From Gambelia wislizenii (lineage: Eukaryota > Chordata > Lepidosauria > Squamata > Crotaphytidae), in NCBI GenBank assembly GCA_030847615.1, contig JAUMIR010000001.1, positions 66,663,501-66,727,500 on the forward strand: a stretch of 64,000 nucleotides of DNA. Direction: 5' to 3'. Both the position numbers and the translations under genes were made by a program. A model generated the notes under the pieces. The model did no database searches. It was not told the DNA's origin and saw nothing but the letters and a program-made list of their open reading frames with translations. This document shows, piece by piece, positions 32,926 through 42,275 of the stretch (its first letter is position 1; each line of letters starts with the position of its first letter).

Positions 32926-35207
32926 AGTGTCAGCAGTCCTAGTGATGTTACCTCAGTCCAAAAATGAATTTGTCTTGTTTGTTTTGCTCTGGTGTATTAT
33001 GACTAGAGGGACACTCTTCTCCCTCCCACCCTCCTTCTCACCAAAAGTTCTCTAGTTTGGAAAGGCAAATGTGATTGTTGTTGATGGGAATTGTGATTGT
33101 TGTTGATGGGAATATATAAGCCATCACTACATCAAGCCATCTTTTGTTTAAGCCTTTTCTCAGTGTGGGACAGTTCTATTGTCCTTTTACAAATGATAAT
33201 GCCAGTCCCCGCCCCCCTCTTGAAATTAGTCAGTAGTTACACCTATAACTACTTTAGTCTTTAACATGTGTAATGCTGGTAACTGAAGTATGAAAAGGAA
33301 AGGAAAAATAGCTTAGACTCTGCTTTTTAATGAATAAATAAACTACATCTTAGGATATATTTCTTGGCTGTGCGGTGATGTACAGCACATTTGAGCAGAG
33401 GTTATGAAGGGTATCTCAGACACCTCTGGTAATGCACTGCTGGAAAAGATAACAGTCAGACCAGATTCCAGGCTGGCTTTGAAGGTTTCCGTTCAATTGC
33501 TTGGCTGCTAGTAGTCCCCTACAGCATTTAAATGTCCCAATCAAGTGATCAGCCAGGAAGGCAGACTCCTTCTGTGGGCAGGACAGTTCATGAACATCCA
33601 TAACTATACACTATCTAGGACGCAAGCCAACCTAAAGCAAGCAGCAATTTGTCTTTCCTCCCCATCTCAGTCTATGCACAGCAAAACCAGCACCACCAAG
33701 ATTAGAACTTTGCAGGATTTGAAAGGTCCCATTTTCTCTGCAGAAAAGTCACTTTGATAAAACTCCAGGCACTTCCTCTTTAATTTCTGAAAATCTTCAT
33801 GGAAATTTGCTACTACAACTGCAATTTTGCATGTGTACATTTGGGGAGAGGGGAAGGCAGTAAGTAAGCCAGAGATTCTAAGTCTTCTGGTTCCCATGGC
33901 AACTGCCTGGGTATCAGAGCTCCAAAAAAAAAAAAAAAAACCCAACAACACCAGGATACCATTACTATGTTGACAGATTCTGATTGACTGTTGATACAGG
34001 TTGGCAGGAAAAGAGGAGTTGTCCCAACAGGTTAATATATTTATTTCTAGAACGAACACAAGTATATACAAATCAGATTCCTACTGCTGTTAAATTTCAG
34101 GGGCTACAGAAATGAAGGTTCATATTAACACAATTTAGTATCCAGTGGCACTGTGAATCCTAGTTGCCTTGTATTTATTTTATCTGATGGGCTGTCTGCT
34201 AAAACTGTTGCTTGATCATAGTTTTCTCCCATCTACCGTGGATGAGATGTGACTTTATGCATATCGGAATCCTCCTAATTGCCACAGAGGGACTTATTAG
34301 TGGTACCAGCTGAAATGCCTTATGTCCCAATCAGAGTAGATTGATTTAAAATTAGCGACTTAAATCACCAAGTGGAGCTGTGATTTAAATCATCAATTTA
34401 AATCAACTTTTCCATTTGTTCTTGAGTTATTTTCCAGAGGCAGGGACGTTCTCACTGGTTAGCGTAGCCATGAATACATGTTCATTTGCAATTAAATTCA
34501 ACAAGCACACAAATGTAATACTTTTTAGTCTACCTTGGAGGATACGCTAAACCGACATGCATATATTTGGCCAATTATACAGCTTAATGATGCTGCACTT
34601 TTTATTTATTGTATATTTTTAGTTTGTCTTTGGAAATGGGGCACATTTATTTTAATCCAAAGTTCTTAGAATCACCCCTAAGCAAGGACTGATACATTTT
34701 ATTTATCTGTTTATTTTGTTTAATATTGATACGACCCAGATAACAAATGCCCCAGGGGTCATTTACAAGAATAATAATAATAAAAAACCAGACAGCCAAT
34801 TACAACCATATAAATGTTCTAAGCGCTCCTCAATTGGTGACCTGCCAGTCATTTCCTGCTACAGAGGTACAAAAAGTGTTTTCTATGACTAATTCATTGA
34901 AATGGCAAGCACAGAAAATTGCAAAGTTAAGTTGCTTAGTGAGAAGGGAAGAAGGGGCTGATATCCCTCACCTCAACCCTAACTTCCTACAAGGAGAATC
35001 AAGGAAGTCATTTTAGCCCTTTCCTCTTTTCCCACTACACGCCCCTCTGCCTTTTAGAGTAATATGATAGATGGAATGGGGGGTTTGATAATAATGCCTA
35101 TGTTGGATTGAAGCCCCTTCCATGATTGGAAGAGGGCCTTCCATTTGCAGAAGGGCAACTGGCCTTGTTGCAACAGTTCCACTGGCTACTGGTCCATTTC
35201 TGATTAC

Positions 35208-35845
35208 AACTGTCATGACCTGCTTCCTGAAGTTGGAAATGGACTCTGACTCAAAGGCTGAAGCAGTGGACATGCCAGGACCTGCTGAATCAGAGCAGGT
35301 GGATGTTCCAGGGCCACAGGCCTCAGAGGCAGACAATAGTGCAGTACGAGCTCTGGCAGAGGGCCCTGCCTCTTCAGATACAGAGGACAACTTACCTATA
35401 CTCACCTTCTCAGCTCAGAGACAACAAAAGGAGGGATTGAGGCAGTCTCAGCGTATTTATAAAGAGCAATAATTAGCTAAGCAGCAGCTGTGTTGGCTGC
35501 TGAGCTATAAATATGCAGCCCTAACCTCCAAGCATTGTCGGAGATTATCTGACCTACCTGGTGATCTGTTGTGTTCCTGTTCACTGTTTTTGACCCGGAT
35601 TGTGTTTGTTACTCTGAACTCTGTTTTCCTGATTTGGATTCTGCCAGACTACTCTGAACTTTGTTTGCCAGACCTACCCCTTGTTATTTGGATTTTGCTT
35701 ATGAACTCATGTTTGATTGCTAGTAAAGTAAGTGTCTGACCTCAAGCTGCCTTGATTCCTTTGCCTGTAATTAGCTTGATTGTGCTGTGCCTCTGCTATC
35801 AGCTATGTAGTAATCAGCTTTTGGCTGGCTGCCTGGACAGTGTTT
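35208..35845 (+). mobile_element. Possible solo LTR inside L2
   Basis: About 640 bp foreign to the L2 it interrupts. It starts TGTCATGACC and ends GGACA, so it has TG…CA ends. A TATA-like 'gctataaatatgcag' lies at 35504-35518 and a weak 'agtaaagtaagtgtc' signal near 35722, in LTR order. A 116-codon open frame crosses the left part and includes acidic and Ser/Arg-rich stretches without a known domain. The flanking five bases do not form a target duplication, so the edges or the call may be wrong. Confidence 0.4.
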
Positions 35846-35958
35846 GGACAATGACCTATAAAGCCCTATATGACTTATATCTAGGTTAACTGAAGGGTCA
35901 TATTCTTATATAAGAGCCTGCCTGTGTTTTGAGGTCTTCTCAGGGGGTGATTCTCTCT

Positions 35959-36537
35959 GGACTTTATCAGATAAGCCCCCTTAAAAGTGTTCTTTTGCTG
36001 GCATAAAAAAAATCCATTTTTATGCCAGCAGAAGAACGTCCCCCACTGCACTTACCTCTAATCTCACAAAGGCTTCCCTGGCAATGAAACAGGAAGTTAA
36101 CAGAGCTCCGTTCAATTCCTACTTTGAAATCTCACAGATTATCATGAGACTTCATCGCATGGGAAGTTTAAAAAAAACAAAACAAAAAGAAGACAGAAAA
36201 AAGTTTACATAAACATCTAAGCACACTTTAAAGGTCCCAAGTAACCTGGGGAAGGTCATAAAAAGTGTGTCACTTCCCTGGCTGTTGTGATCTCACCCAG
36301 AAGGGACCAGCCATTGACACTGCATTGACGTGAGTACAATGGCACAAGGTTTCACACGCCGGCAATGCCGGCACAAAAGCTCCATGGGGGATCTATTGAC
36401 AGCTTCAGCCATCAATAAAAAACTATGGGTTTTGGCAGGGACGTAAATGTGAAAGGGCAATATCGTCTGATATGCACGCCCTTTTTCAGTTATGTGCCAT
36501 CGCTATGATGCTGTATTTAGTGCATCTGATAAAGTCC
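35959..36537 (+). mobile_element. Family A DNA transposon nested in L2
   Basis: A 579-bp copy with ends GGACTTTATCAGAT and (reverse strand) GGACTTTATCAGAT, flanked by TCT on both sides. The subterminal hairpin (gttcttttgctggcat … atgccagcagaagaac) lies at about 35989-36034. An eroded central palindrome (aggaagttaacagagctcc) is near 36089. The L2 sequence reads '…ttctct' then 'gtctcaccaac' across the insertion, a clean empty-site reading. Confidence 0.9.
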
Positions 36538-36873
36538 TCTGTCTCACCAACCTCACAAGTGCATCTGGTGGGAATATAGGAGAAGGCCTTTGTGGTGGCT
36601 GCTCCTAGGCTCTGGAACTCTTTTCCTATAGAGCGTTTCAACTGGTGCACACCTTGTTATCCTCCTATAGGGAGGTGAAGACTTTTTTCTTTCAGCAGGC
36701 CTTTGAAGACTGATTGCTTAGGAGGAAACAGCCTTACATAACACACTGTATTGTCTATTTGCTATGTTTTCTAATGGTAATATTTTAACTGGTTCTAATT
36801 TTATTGAATGTTTAATTACACTTTTAACTTTTATATGATGTGAATTCTTAACTGTATCTGTTTTGACTTTTGT

Positions 36874-37632
36874 AGAATCATAGAATCATAGAATTGTAGA
36901 GTTGGGAGAGACCACGAGGGCCATCCAGTCCAACCCCCTGCCACGCAGGAAATCTTGATCAAAGCATCCCCGACAGATGGCAATCCAGCAAACAGCTCTT
37001 ACTGTCAAAAAGTTCCTCCTAATGTTGAGGTGGAATCTCTGTTCCTGGAGCTTGCATCCATTGCTCCGTGTTCCAGTCTCTGGAGCAGCAGAAAACAAGC
37101 CCGATCCATCCTCAGCGTGACACCCCTTCAAATACTTAAACAGGGCTATCATATCACCCCTTAACTGTCTTTTTTCCAGGCTAAACATAACCAGCTCCCT
37201 AAGTCTCTCCTCATAAGGCATCATTTCCAGAACTTTCACCATTTTAGTCGCCCTTCTCTGGACATGCTCCAATTTGTCAATATCCTTTTTGAATTGTGGT
37301 GCCCAGAACTGGACACAGTATTCTAAGTGACGTCTGACCAAGGCAGAATAGAGTGGCACTATTACTTCCCTTGATCTAGATACTATACTTCTATTGATAC
37401 AGCCCAAAATCGCATTGGCCTTTTTAGCTGCTGCATCACACTGTTGACTCATGTTCAGCTTGTGGTCTACTAGGACTCCTAGATCCCTTTTGTACGTAGT
37501 CTCATTCAGCCAGGTCTCTGCCATCCTATATCTATGCATTTCATTTCCCCCCCCCCCCAAGTGCAGTACCTTACATTTCTCCGTATTGAATTTCATTTTG
37601 TTAGCTTTGGCCCAGCTCTCCAGTCTATCCAG
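36874..37632 (-). pseudogene. CR1 LINE fragment, antisense
   Basis: The tail 'tagaatcatagaatcatag' is at the left edge, as expected for a CR1 3' end read in reverse. The minus-strand frame 37596-36886 encodes the RT C-terminal region: [38 protein letters not shown] and [11 protein letters not shown] poly-C/G run at 37551-37560 adds glycines and may disturb the frame. The match to CR1 stops at about 37632, the 5' truncation point, and an ATC-type microsatellite follows (about 37656-37690). Confidence 0.9.
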
Positions 37633-37655
37633 CTGTCTTGAGTTCTGGGCAGGAT

Positions 37656-37690
37656 CATCGTCGTCATCATCATCATTATCATCATCATTG
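37656..37690. repeat. (ATC)n microsatellite, imperfect
   Basis: ATC/GTC units directly beyond the truncated 5' end of the antisense CR1. Confidence 0.85.
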
Positions 37691-38022
37691 CCAAATTAAT
37701 TTCCCTTTGTTAATTGATCTGCAAGATCTGTTTGATTAGGAAAGAATTTTCACTGAGTTTAGATTCTCCTTGGATGGATTATCTTTCCTGGTAACAAAAG
37801 GCATTCTTTCCTGAGATGTTTCAGGCACTTTCTGTGTACCTGTTCTTTTATCATAGCGCACTTTAGCCAGCGCTGCACAGGCAGCTGTAGAGAGCTGGTG
37901 AGTAACTGATTTTAATTTATAGCAGTGACTTACCTGGGCTAAAGAGCTCTTTCAGTTTTTCCCAATTCTGTTATTCTTCTATGATACCACTTCTTTATGT
38001 AAGGAAAAAAGTGGATCGCAAA

Positions 38023-38902
38023 GGACTTTATCAGACAAGCCCCTTTAAATATTCTTTTGCCGGCGTAGGAAAAAAAAAAACATTTCTATGCTGGCAAAAG
38101 AACGTCCCCCACTGCACTTACCTTCTCTCCCCATCAACAGCTTCCCCAGCAATGAAAATGTCTTCTGAAATCTCGCAGATTCTTGTGAGAATTCATTGTG
38201 TGGGAAATTCAAAAATAAAACATTTTAAGTTACACTAAGCATCTAAACACACTTAAAAACTTCCAAGTAACCTGGGGAGGGTCATTAGAAGTTTGTCACT
38301 TACCTGGGTGTCACGATCTCATCCGGAAGTGTTGTTCCCTGTCTGGCCATTTACTCTGCAATGAGATTTAGGATTTTTTCGGACGCGTCAAAAATAACGC
38401 AAGCAGCCTCGTCGCGTTGCGAGGCTGCTGTGCTGCGGAGCGTCGGTTTCGGATGACGCTCTCCCCTGCCGGTACTGTTGCGGTACCGCGGGGAGATTTG
38501 AGCATCATATTTCATCGATTTTTAAGTACGAAAGTTGATCGTGATTAAAAACCAACAAAATATGATGCTCAAATCTCCCTGCGGTACCGCAACAGGATCG
38601 GCAGGGGAGAGCGTCATCCAAAACTGATGCTCTGCAGCACAGGAGCCTCGCAATGCGATGAGGCCGTTTGCGTTATTTTTGACGTGTCCGAAAGAATCCT
38701 TAAAGAACCAGAGGTTTCAAGGCAAGAAGCCGGCAATGCTGATCTATTAACAGCTTAACCCATCAATTGAAAGTGGTGCCCAATTACCAGCTAATTGACC
38801 GACGGGCCATGGGAGAAGAACGATGTTGTCTGATAATGACAACCCGTAATGTCATTATCACGTATTTTTGGTGCCTCCCCCCCCCCTCATCTGATAAAGT
38901 CC
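38023..38902 (+). mobile_element. Family A DNA transposon carrying a foldback
   Basis: Ends are GGACTTTATCAGAC and (reverse strand) GGACTTTATCAGAT, flanked by AAA on both sides. Removing the 329-bp foldback and one TTA leaves about 548 bp, the usual size. The subterminal hairpin (attcttttgccggc … gctggcaaaagaac) is present. The central palindrome found in other copies is missing here ('gaaaatgtcttctgaaatc'). Confidence 0.9.
38371..38699. mobile_element. Foldback DNA element, 329 bp (TTA duplication)
   Basis: Almost the whole element is one inverted repeat. The left arm from GGATTTTTTCGGAC runs about 150 bp and is answered by the right arm ending GTCCGAAAGAATCC, around a short AT-rich spacer (about 38520-38565). 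The arms are GC-rich, with phrases such as 'tgttgcggtaccgc' and 'tcaaaaataacgcaa' on both sides. It is flanked by TTA (38368-38370 and 38700-38702) and inserted in a family A transposon. No coding capacity. A second member is at 56396-56727. Confidence 0.93.
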
Positions 38903-38973
38903 AAAGAAATTTTTCCTGGCAGAGCCAGCAACAGATGTAAACAGAATTACAGGTGATTGCACAAAATTAAATT

Positions 38974-39275
38974 ACAGAGCATCATAAGAGTTGGAAGGGG
39001 CTTGTAGCCCTTCTAGTCTAATCCTCTGCTCAGTGCAGGAGATTCAAAGTTAGAGCACTCCCATCAGATTCCTATGCAGATTTTCCTTGGTGATTTCTAG
39101 TGAGGGAGAGACCCTCCCCCATGACTGGTTTCATTGTCAAACTGGTTTTACTATGAAGGCATTTGTCCTAATTATTCACTGAGTTAATGGGCTGTAATTT
39201 AAGCCCATTAAACCTAATTTTGTCCTTTGGGGCAACAGACAACAAGTCTTTGCCCTTGAGGTTTTGAACAAAGCT
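38974..39275 (-). mobile_element. Old CR1 3' fragment, antisense
   Basis: The complement of a CR1 3' region from an older subfamily: 'agcatcataagagttgg', 'ttctagtctaatcctctgct', 'tgagggagagaccctcc', 'taagcccattaaacctaat', 'ggggcaacagacaacaagtc'. More diverged than the other CR1 copies here, and lacking their exact tail. Confidence 0.7.
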
Positions 39276-39475
39276 GTAATAAGAGGTAGATTTTTAATAG
39301 ATTTGCATATACAGCTGTACAAATATTGCATGCTTATTAATTTCAAGTTCTAGAAGAAAGTGGATATGAAGCTTATTGGATAATATCAAAGTCAGAGAAG
39401 TTATGAACAGTGCAATGATACATGGACATATAGGAATAGTGCCTTGTTCCCACCACTGTGCACCATTAATGTGTG

Positions 39476-39675
39476 TGTCTGTTCGCCTTCAAGTTGCCTG
39501 TTGACTTATGGTGACCCCATAAATTTCATGGGGCTTTCTTGGGCAAGGAATAGAGGTGGTTTTACCAGTTCCTTCCTCTGAAATATAGCACCTGGCATTC
39601 TATCCAAGTACCTAACCAGGGCTGACCCTCATTAGCTTCCAAGATCAGACAGGATCTGGTGCTTTTCGGGTATAC
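39476..39675 (-). mobile_element. 5S rRNA-derived SINE
   Basis: The minus-strand head (39674 down to about 39590) resembles 5S rRNA: 'cctgtctgatcttggaagc' followed by 'taatgagggtcagccctgg' and 'ttaggtacttggatag', the 5S internal promoter region. The body then leads into a tail with 'ttgcccaagaaagcccc' and 'tcaccataagtcaacaggc', ending 'aacttgaaggc'. The same tail ends the tRNA-headed SINE at 39948-40166. The known biology is that 5S-type SINEs are transcribed by RNA polymerase III from their head. This copy is probably inactive. Confidence 0.75.
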
Positions 39676-39947
39676 AAAGAGAAAAAAATATCAAAGGGTG
39701 AGAAAGTTAATAGTGACTGAATAAAGATCCAGGAAACCTGGACATAAGAAACGTTGACTGTACATTAAATGTGTGACCCGTGGTAGATTCTACTGCCAAT
39801 CAACTGCAAAGCTTTACCTTTTCCCCTGTGGGGATTGTACAGACCTATTGGGAATTTACAATGATATTCAGAGTGTTTGCTATACTACAAGAAAGAAGAT
39901 GTTCTCATTCTATGGAATTAGTAGCAGCTACTTCTTTTTTTAAAAAA

Positions 39948-40166
39948 GCCAACAAGGTATAGTGGTTTGAGAGTTGGACTATGACTCTGGAAACCAGGAT
40001 TTGAGTCCCCACTCTGCCATGAAAATCCACTGGGTGACCTTGTGCAAGTCACACTCTCTCAGCCTCAGAGGAGGGCAAAGGCAACCCCCCAAACAATTCT
40101 TGCCAAGAAAATGCCATGATAGTTTACCTTAGAGTTGCCATCAGTTGGACTTGAAGGCACACAAGA
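39948..40166 (+). mobile_element. tRNA-derived SINE
   Basis: The head shows a box A-like 'tatagtggtttgagag' and a box B-like 'ggatttgagtcc'. The body reads 'actgggtgaccttgtgcaag' then 'tcacactctctcagcctcag', a phrase common in amniote SINEs. The tail reads 'ttgccatcagttgg' then 'acttgaaggcacacaagaac', as in the 5S-headed SINE just upstream. Confidence 0.85.
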
Positions 40167-41724
40167 ACTCCTCAAAAGATGGGTTTGGGTAAAGAGTCCA
40201 GGTCTTCAGAACATCCATGCAGAGAGCAGAACAATCTCATTTCTGGCTCTCTGTTTTTGTTGCTCAGCATCACAGGCTGCTGAACAGGACAGTATACAGG
40301 CCATGACTTTTCAGCTAAAGGGTCTAGATTTTTCTCTCTCTGCTTGGTCTTTTTGCAATAGGACTGCAGGAGCTAGCAATTGCAAAGAAGGTCATCTTGG
40401 TGTATGGGGGGACCGCTGTAATTGGGGAACTGAATCCAGCCAAGAAAAGTTATGCTCCCTTTTGCTACCTGCCTACCATTCTGGGGTTCAGAGGGGTATT
40501 TCTTAGTATCAATGATGTACTCTAATTGGAGTGTTAAAAAAAAAAAAAAAGCAATGAGCCCAGCTGTTGGGTTGCATAAGAAAGCTAAAAGCACAGTGAG
40601 ACGTCTGTGTGCAGGAAAAGTGTATGCAGAATATAAACACCTGCCTTGTGTTGGTGACAAGCTGTGGAAACAGAAAAGTGGCAGGTGGTCTATCACCTGG
40701 CACCAGGGATATTTCTCTGTGTCCTTTAAACACTCTCTCCAGAAGGGCCTATGCTCCTCCTTGGCTGCCTTCCTTCCAGGGTCAAGGCAGTCATGCTGTG
40801 TTGATATAGCCTGAATAAAAAGCCCCAAGATCTATAATAGACTTTTCCTGTGACATTTACTAAATCTTTTTGAAGTTTCCCCCCTCTTTTCTGCACTAAA
40901 TATCAGTTGCTTAAGATAATCTGTGAAGCTGGTAGCATGGCCATTAAGCACTCCTCTTGTGACTGGGTTAATTCACAGCAAATTACAGTCACTACCAAAG
41001 AGATTGTGGGAACCGGCAGGCAGCAAAGCACTGTAACATTTACCTAAGAATGGGAGAAAGAGCAGAGAACAATAATCATACTCTTTCCCTCAAGGAACAA
41101 AGAGGCAAGGTATCCTAAGGTGATTGGAATAGGGTCATTACAGGCTTCTAAATGTTGGATCAGCTTTTGTATGAATTCATGAATGAGGAGCCAGGTTGAC
41201 TGTAGCAAGAAAAAAGTCACAGAAACTAAAGGATGCTTTATGGCCATCTCAACTTAATCCCCACTTCTGTTTTCTTTTAATGTTTGGAATTTCACTACTT
41301 TTTATATTTGCCATGTCTTTTATTATCTCTCTCTTTTTTTAAAAATCAGAACCACTGCTCATTTAAAAGACTGTATTCTTTGCACGCAAATGGTTCTAGG
41401 CTCAATCCCTGAAATTTCAGTGTATGGCTGGGAAATATATCTCTCTGAAACTGAAACTTGGGAGAGTGGCTGCCATTCATTCAATGTAGAAAATACTAAT
41501 GAAGATGAATACAAGAACTTCAGAAGAGCTGTGTTTGATCACAGCAGCAGCTGGTGGCTTCCACCATGTTAGCTGGACAGTATATGTAAGTTTCAGTCTG
41601 AACTGAAAGGAACTATCAAGTTCAGTAGATATTGCTTTCAAAGTTCAGATTAAAACCCAAAAGTGGATTTATTGCCTCTCTGACATGGAAACCACCAGTG
41701 GCCACTGCTTGATGACCTATATTG
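40167..41724. other. Unassigned sequence
   Basis: No gene supported. A run of fifteen A residues starts near 40536. The open frames at 40373-40828 overlap on both strands and show no domain. Confidence 0.45.
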
Positions 41725-42182
41725 TTATGTGCCTTCAGATTGACTCCAACTTATGTTGACTATATCATTGGGTTTTCTTGGCAAGTTTTACTCAGAGGAG
41801 GTTTTGCCATTGCCATCTTCTAATTTTATTTATTTATTTATTTATTTAATGTATACCTTCCCAATAAGGAACCCAAGTCATGCTCTAAGGCTCAGAGAGC
41901 ATGACTTGGCCAAGATCACTCAGTAGGTCTCAGGAGCCATGGTGGCGCAGTGGTTAAATGCCAGTACTGCGAGTCACCATGTTGCAAGTTCGATTCCAGC
42001 GGGCTCCAAGGTTCACTCAGACTTCCATCCTTTCGTAGGTTGGTAAAATGAGTACCCAGCTTGTGGGGGCAATTAGCTAACACACATTGGAAACTGTTTA
42101 ATGCAGTGTAGATGTGTAAATTGCTATTGTTTGAAACAATTTGTAAGCCACTCTGATAACCTTGTGGCTGAAGAGTGGGGTA

Positions 42183-42214
<32 letters not shown>

Positions 42215-42275
42215 AGGTTTCCATGCCCTCCTAGACTAATGCTCAAAGCATTACACCGCACTGGTTCTCTAACCG
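41725..42275 (-). mobile_element. tRNA-derived SINE, antisense, interrupted
   Basis: The antisense tail begins 'tgtgccttcagattgactcc'. The body 'ctcagagagcatgacttggc' is followed by 'caagatcactcagtagg', and the head resumes beyond 42213 as 'ggtttccatgccc … caaagcattacaccgcactgg'. A T-rich stretch with 'tttatttatttattta' and a scrap like another SINE tail (about 41824-41870) sits within the body. The second SINE (41933-42213) separates head from body. Confidence 0.75.
41933..42213 (+). mobile_element. tRNA-derived SINE inserted in another SINE
   Basis: Head ggagccatggtggcgcagtg then 'gttaaatgcc' (box A) and 'gcaagttcgattccagc' (box B), followed by 'tgagtacccagcttgtggg', 'ggcaattagctaacacac' and a tail 'gtggggtataaataaataaa' with tandem AAAT. 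Flanks 'taggtctca' (41924-41932) and 'taggtttcca' (42214-42223) are a slightly diverged target duplication. It is a typical Pol III SINE of the kind abundant in squamates. Confidence 0.85.

Larger units (their letters stand above)
32502..35089. other. Unassigned sequence with simple repeats
   Basis: No gene supported. It contains a CAA microsatellite (32815-32839), the third short hAT-like repeat (32846-32925), a direct repeat of 'gtgattgttgttgatgggaa' (33072-33110), a poly-A run (33927-33943) and an AT-rich palindromic patch 'gatttaaatca…' at about 34340-34405. The open frame at 33667-34071 (minus) has no recognised domain. Confidence 0.5.
35090..36870 (+). mobile_element. L2 LINE 3' end, split by two insertions
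   Basis: Three collinear pieces of one L2 3' region. 35090-35207 holds 'cagttccactggctactggtc' in two parts (cagttccactgg, ctactggtc), equal to the QLHWLPV block. 35846-35958 reads TMTYKALYDL and then the 'gtcttctcaggggg' block. 36541-36870 reads 'gtctcaccaacctcac', 'ggctctggaactc', 'ggaggtgaagac' and 'caggcctttgaagactg', plus an A/T-rich 3' UTR. The pieces join smoothly when the LTR-like segment and the family A transposon are removed. Confidence 0.75.

Noticed and set aside
35122..35472. A 116-codon acidic frame as a possible host exon
   Set aside because: It starts in L2 sequence and continues into the LTR-like segment, has no domain and no credible splice context.
39590..39674. A possible 5S rRNA gene
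   Set aside because: Only part of the 5S sequence is present, it is diverged, and it continues into a SINE body and tail.
41933..42010. A possible tRNA gene (boxes A and B)
   Set aside because: It cannot form a full cloverleaf with standard spacing as read, and it is joined to a SINE body and tail with a target duplication.
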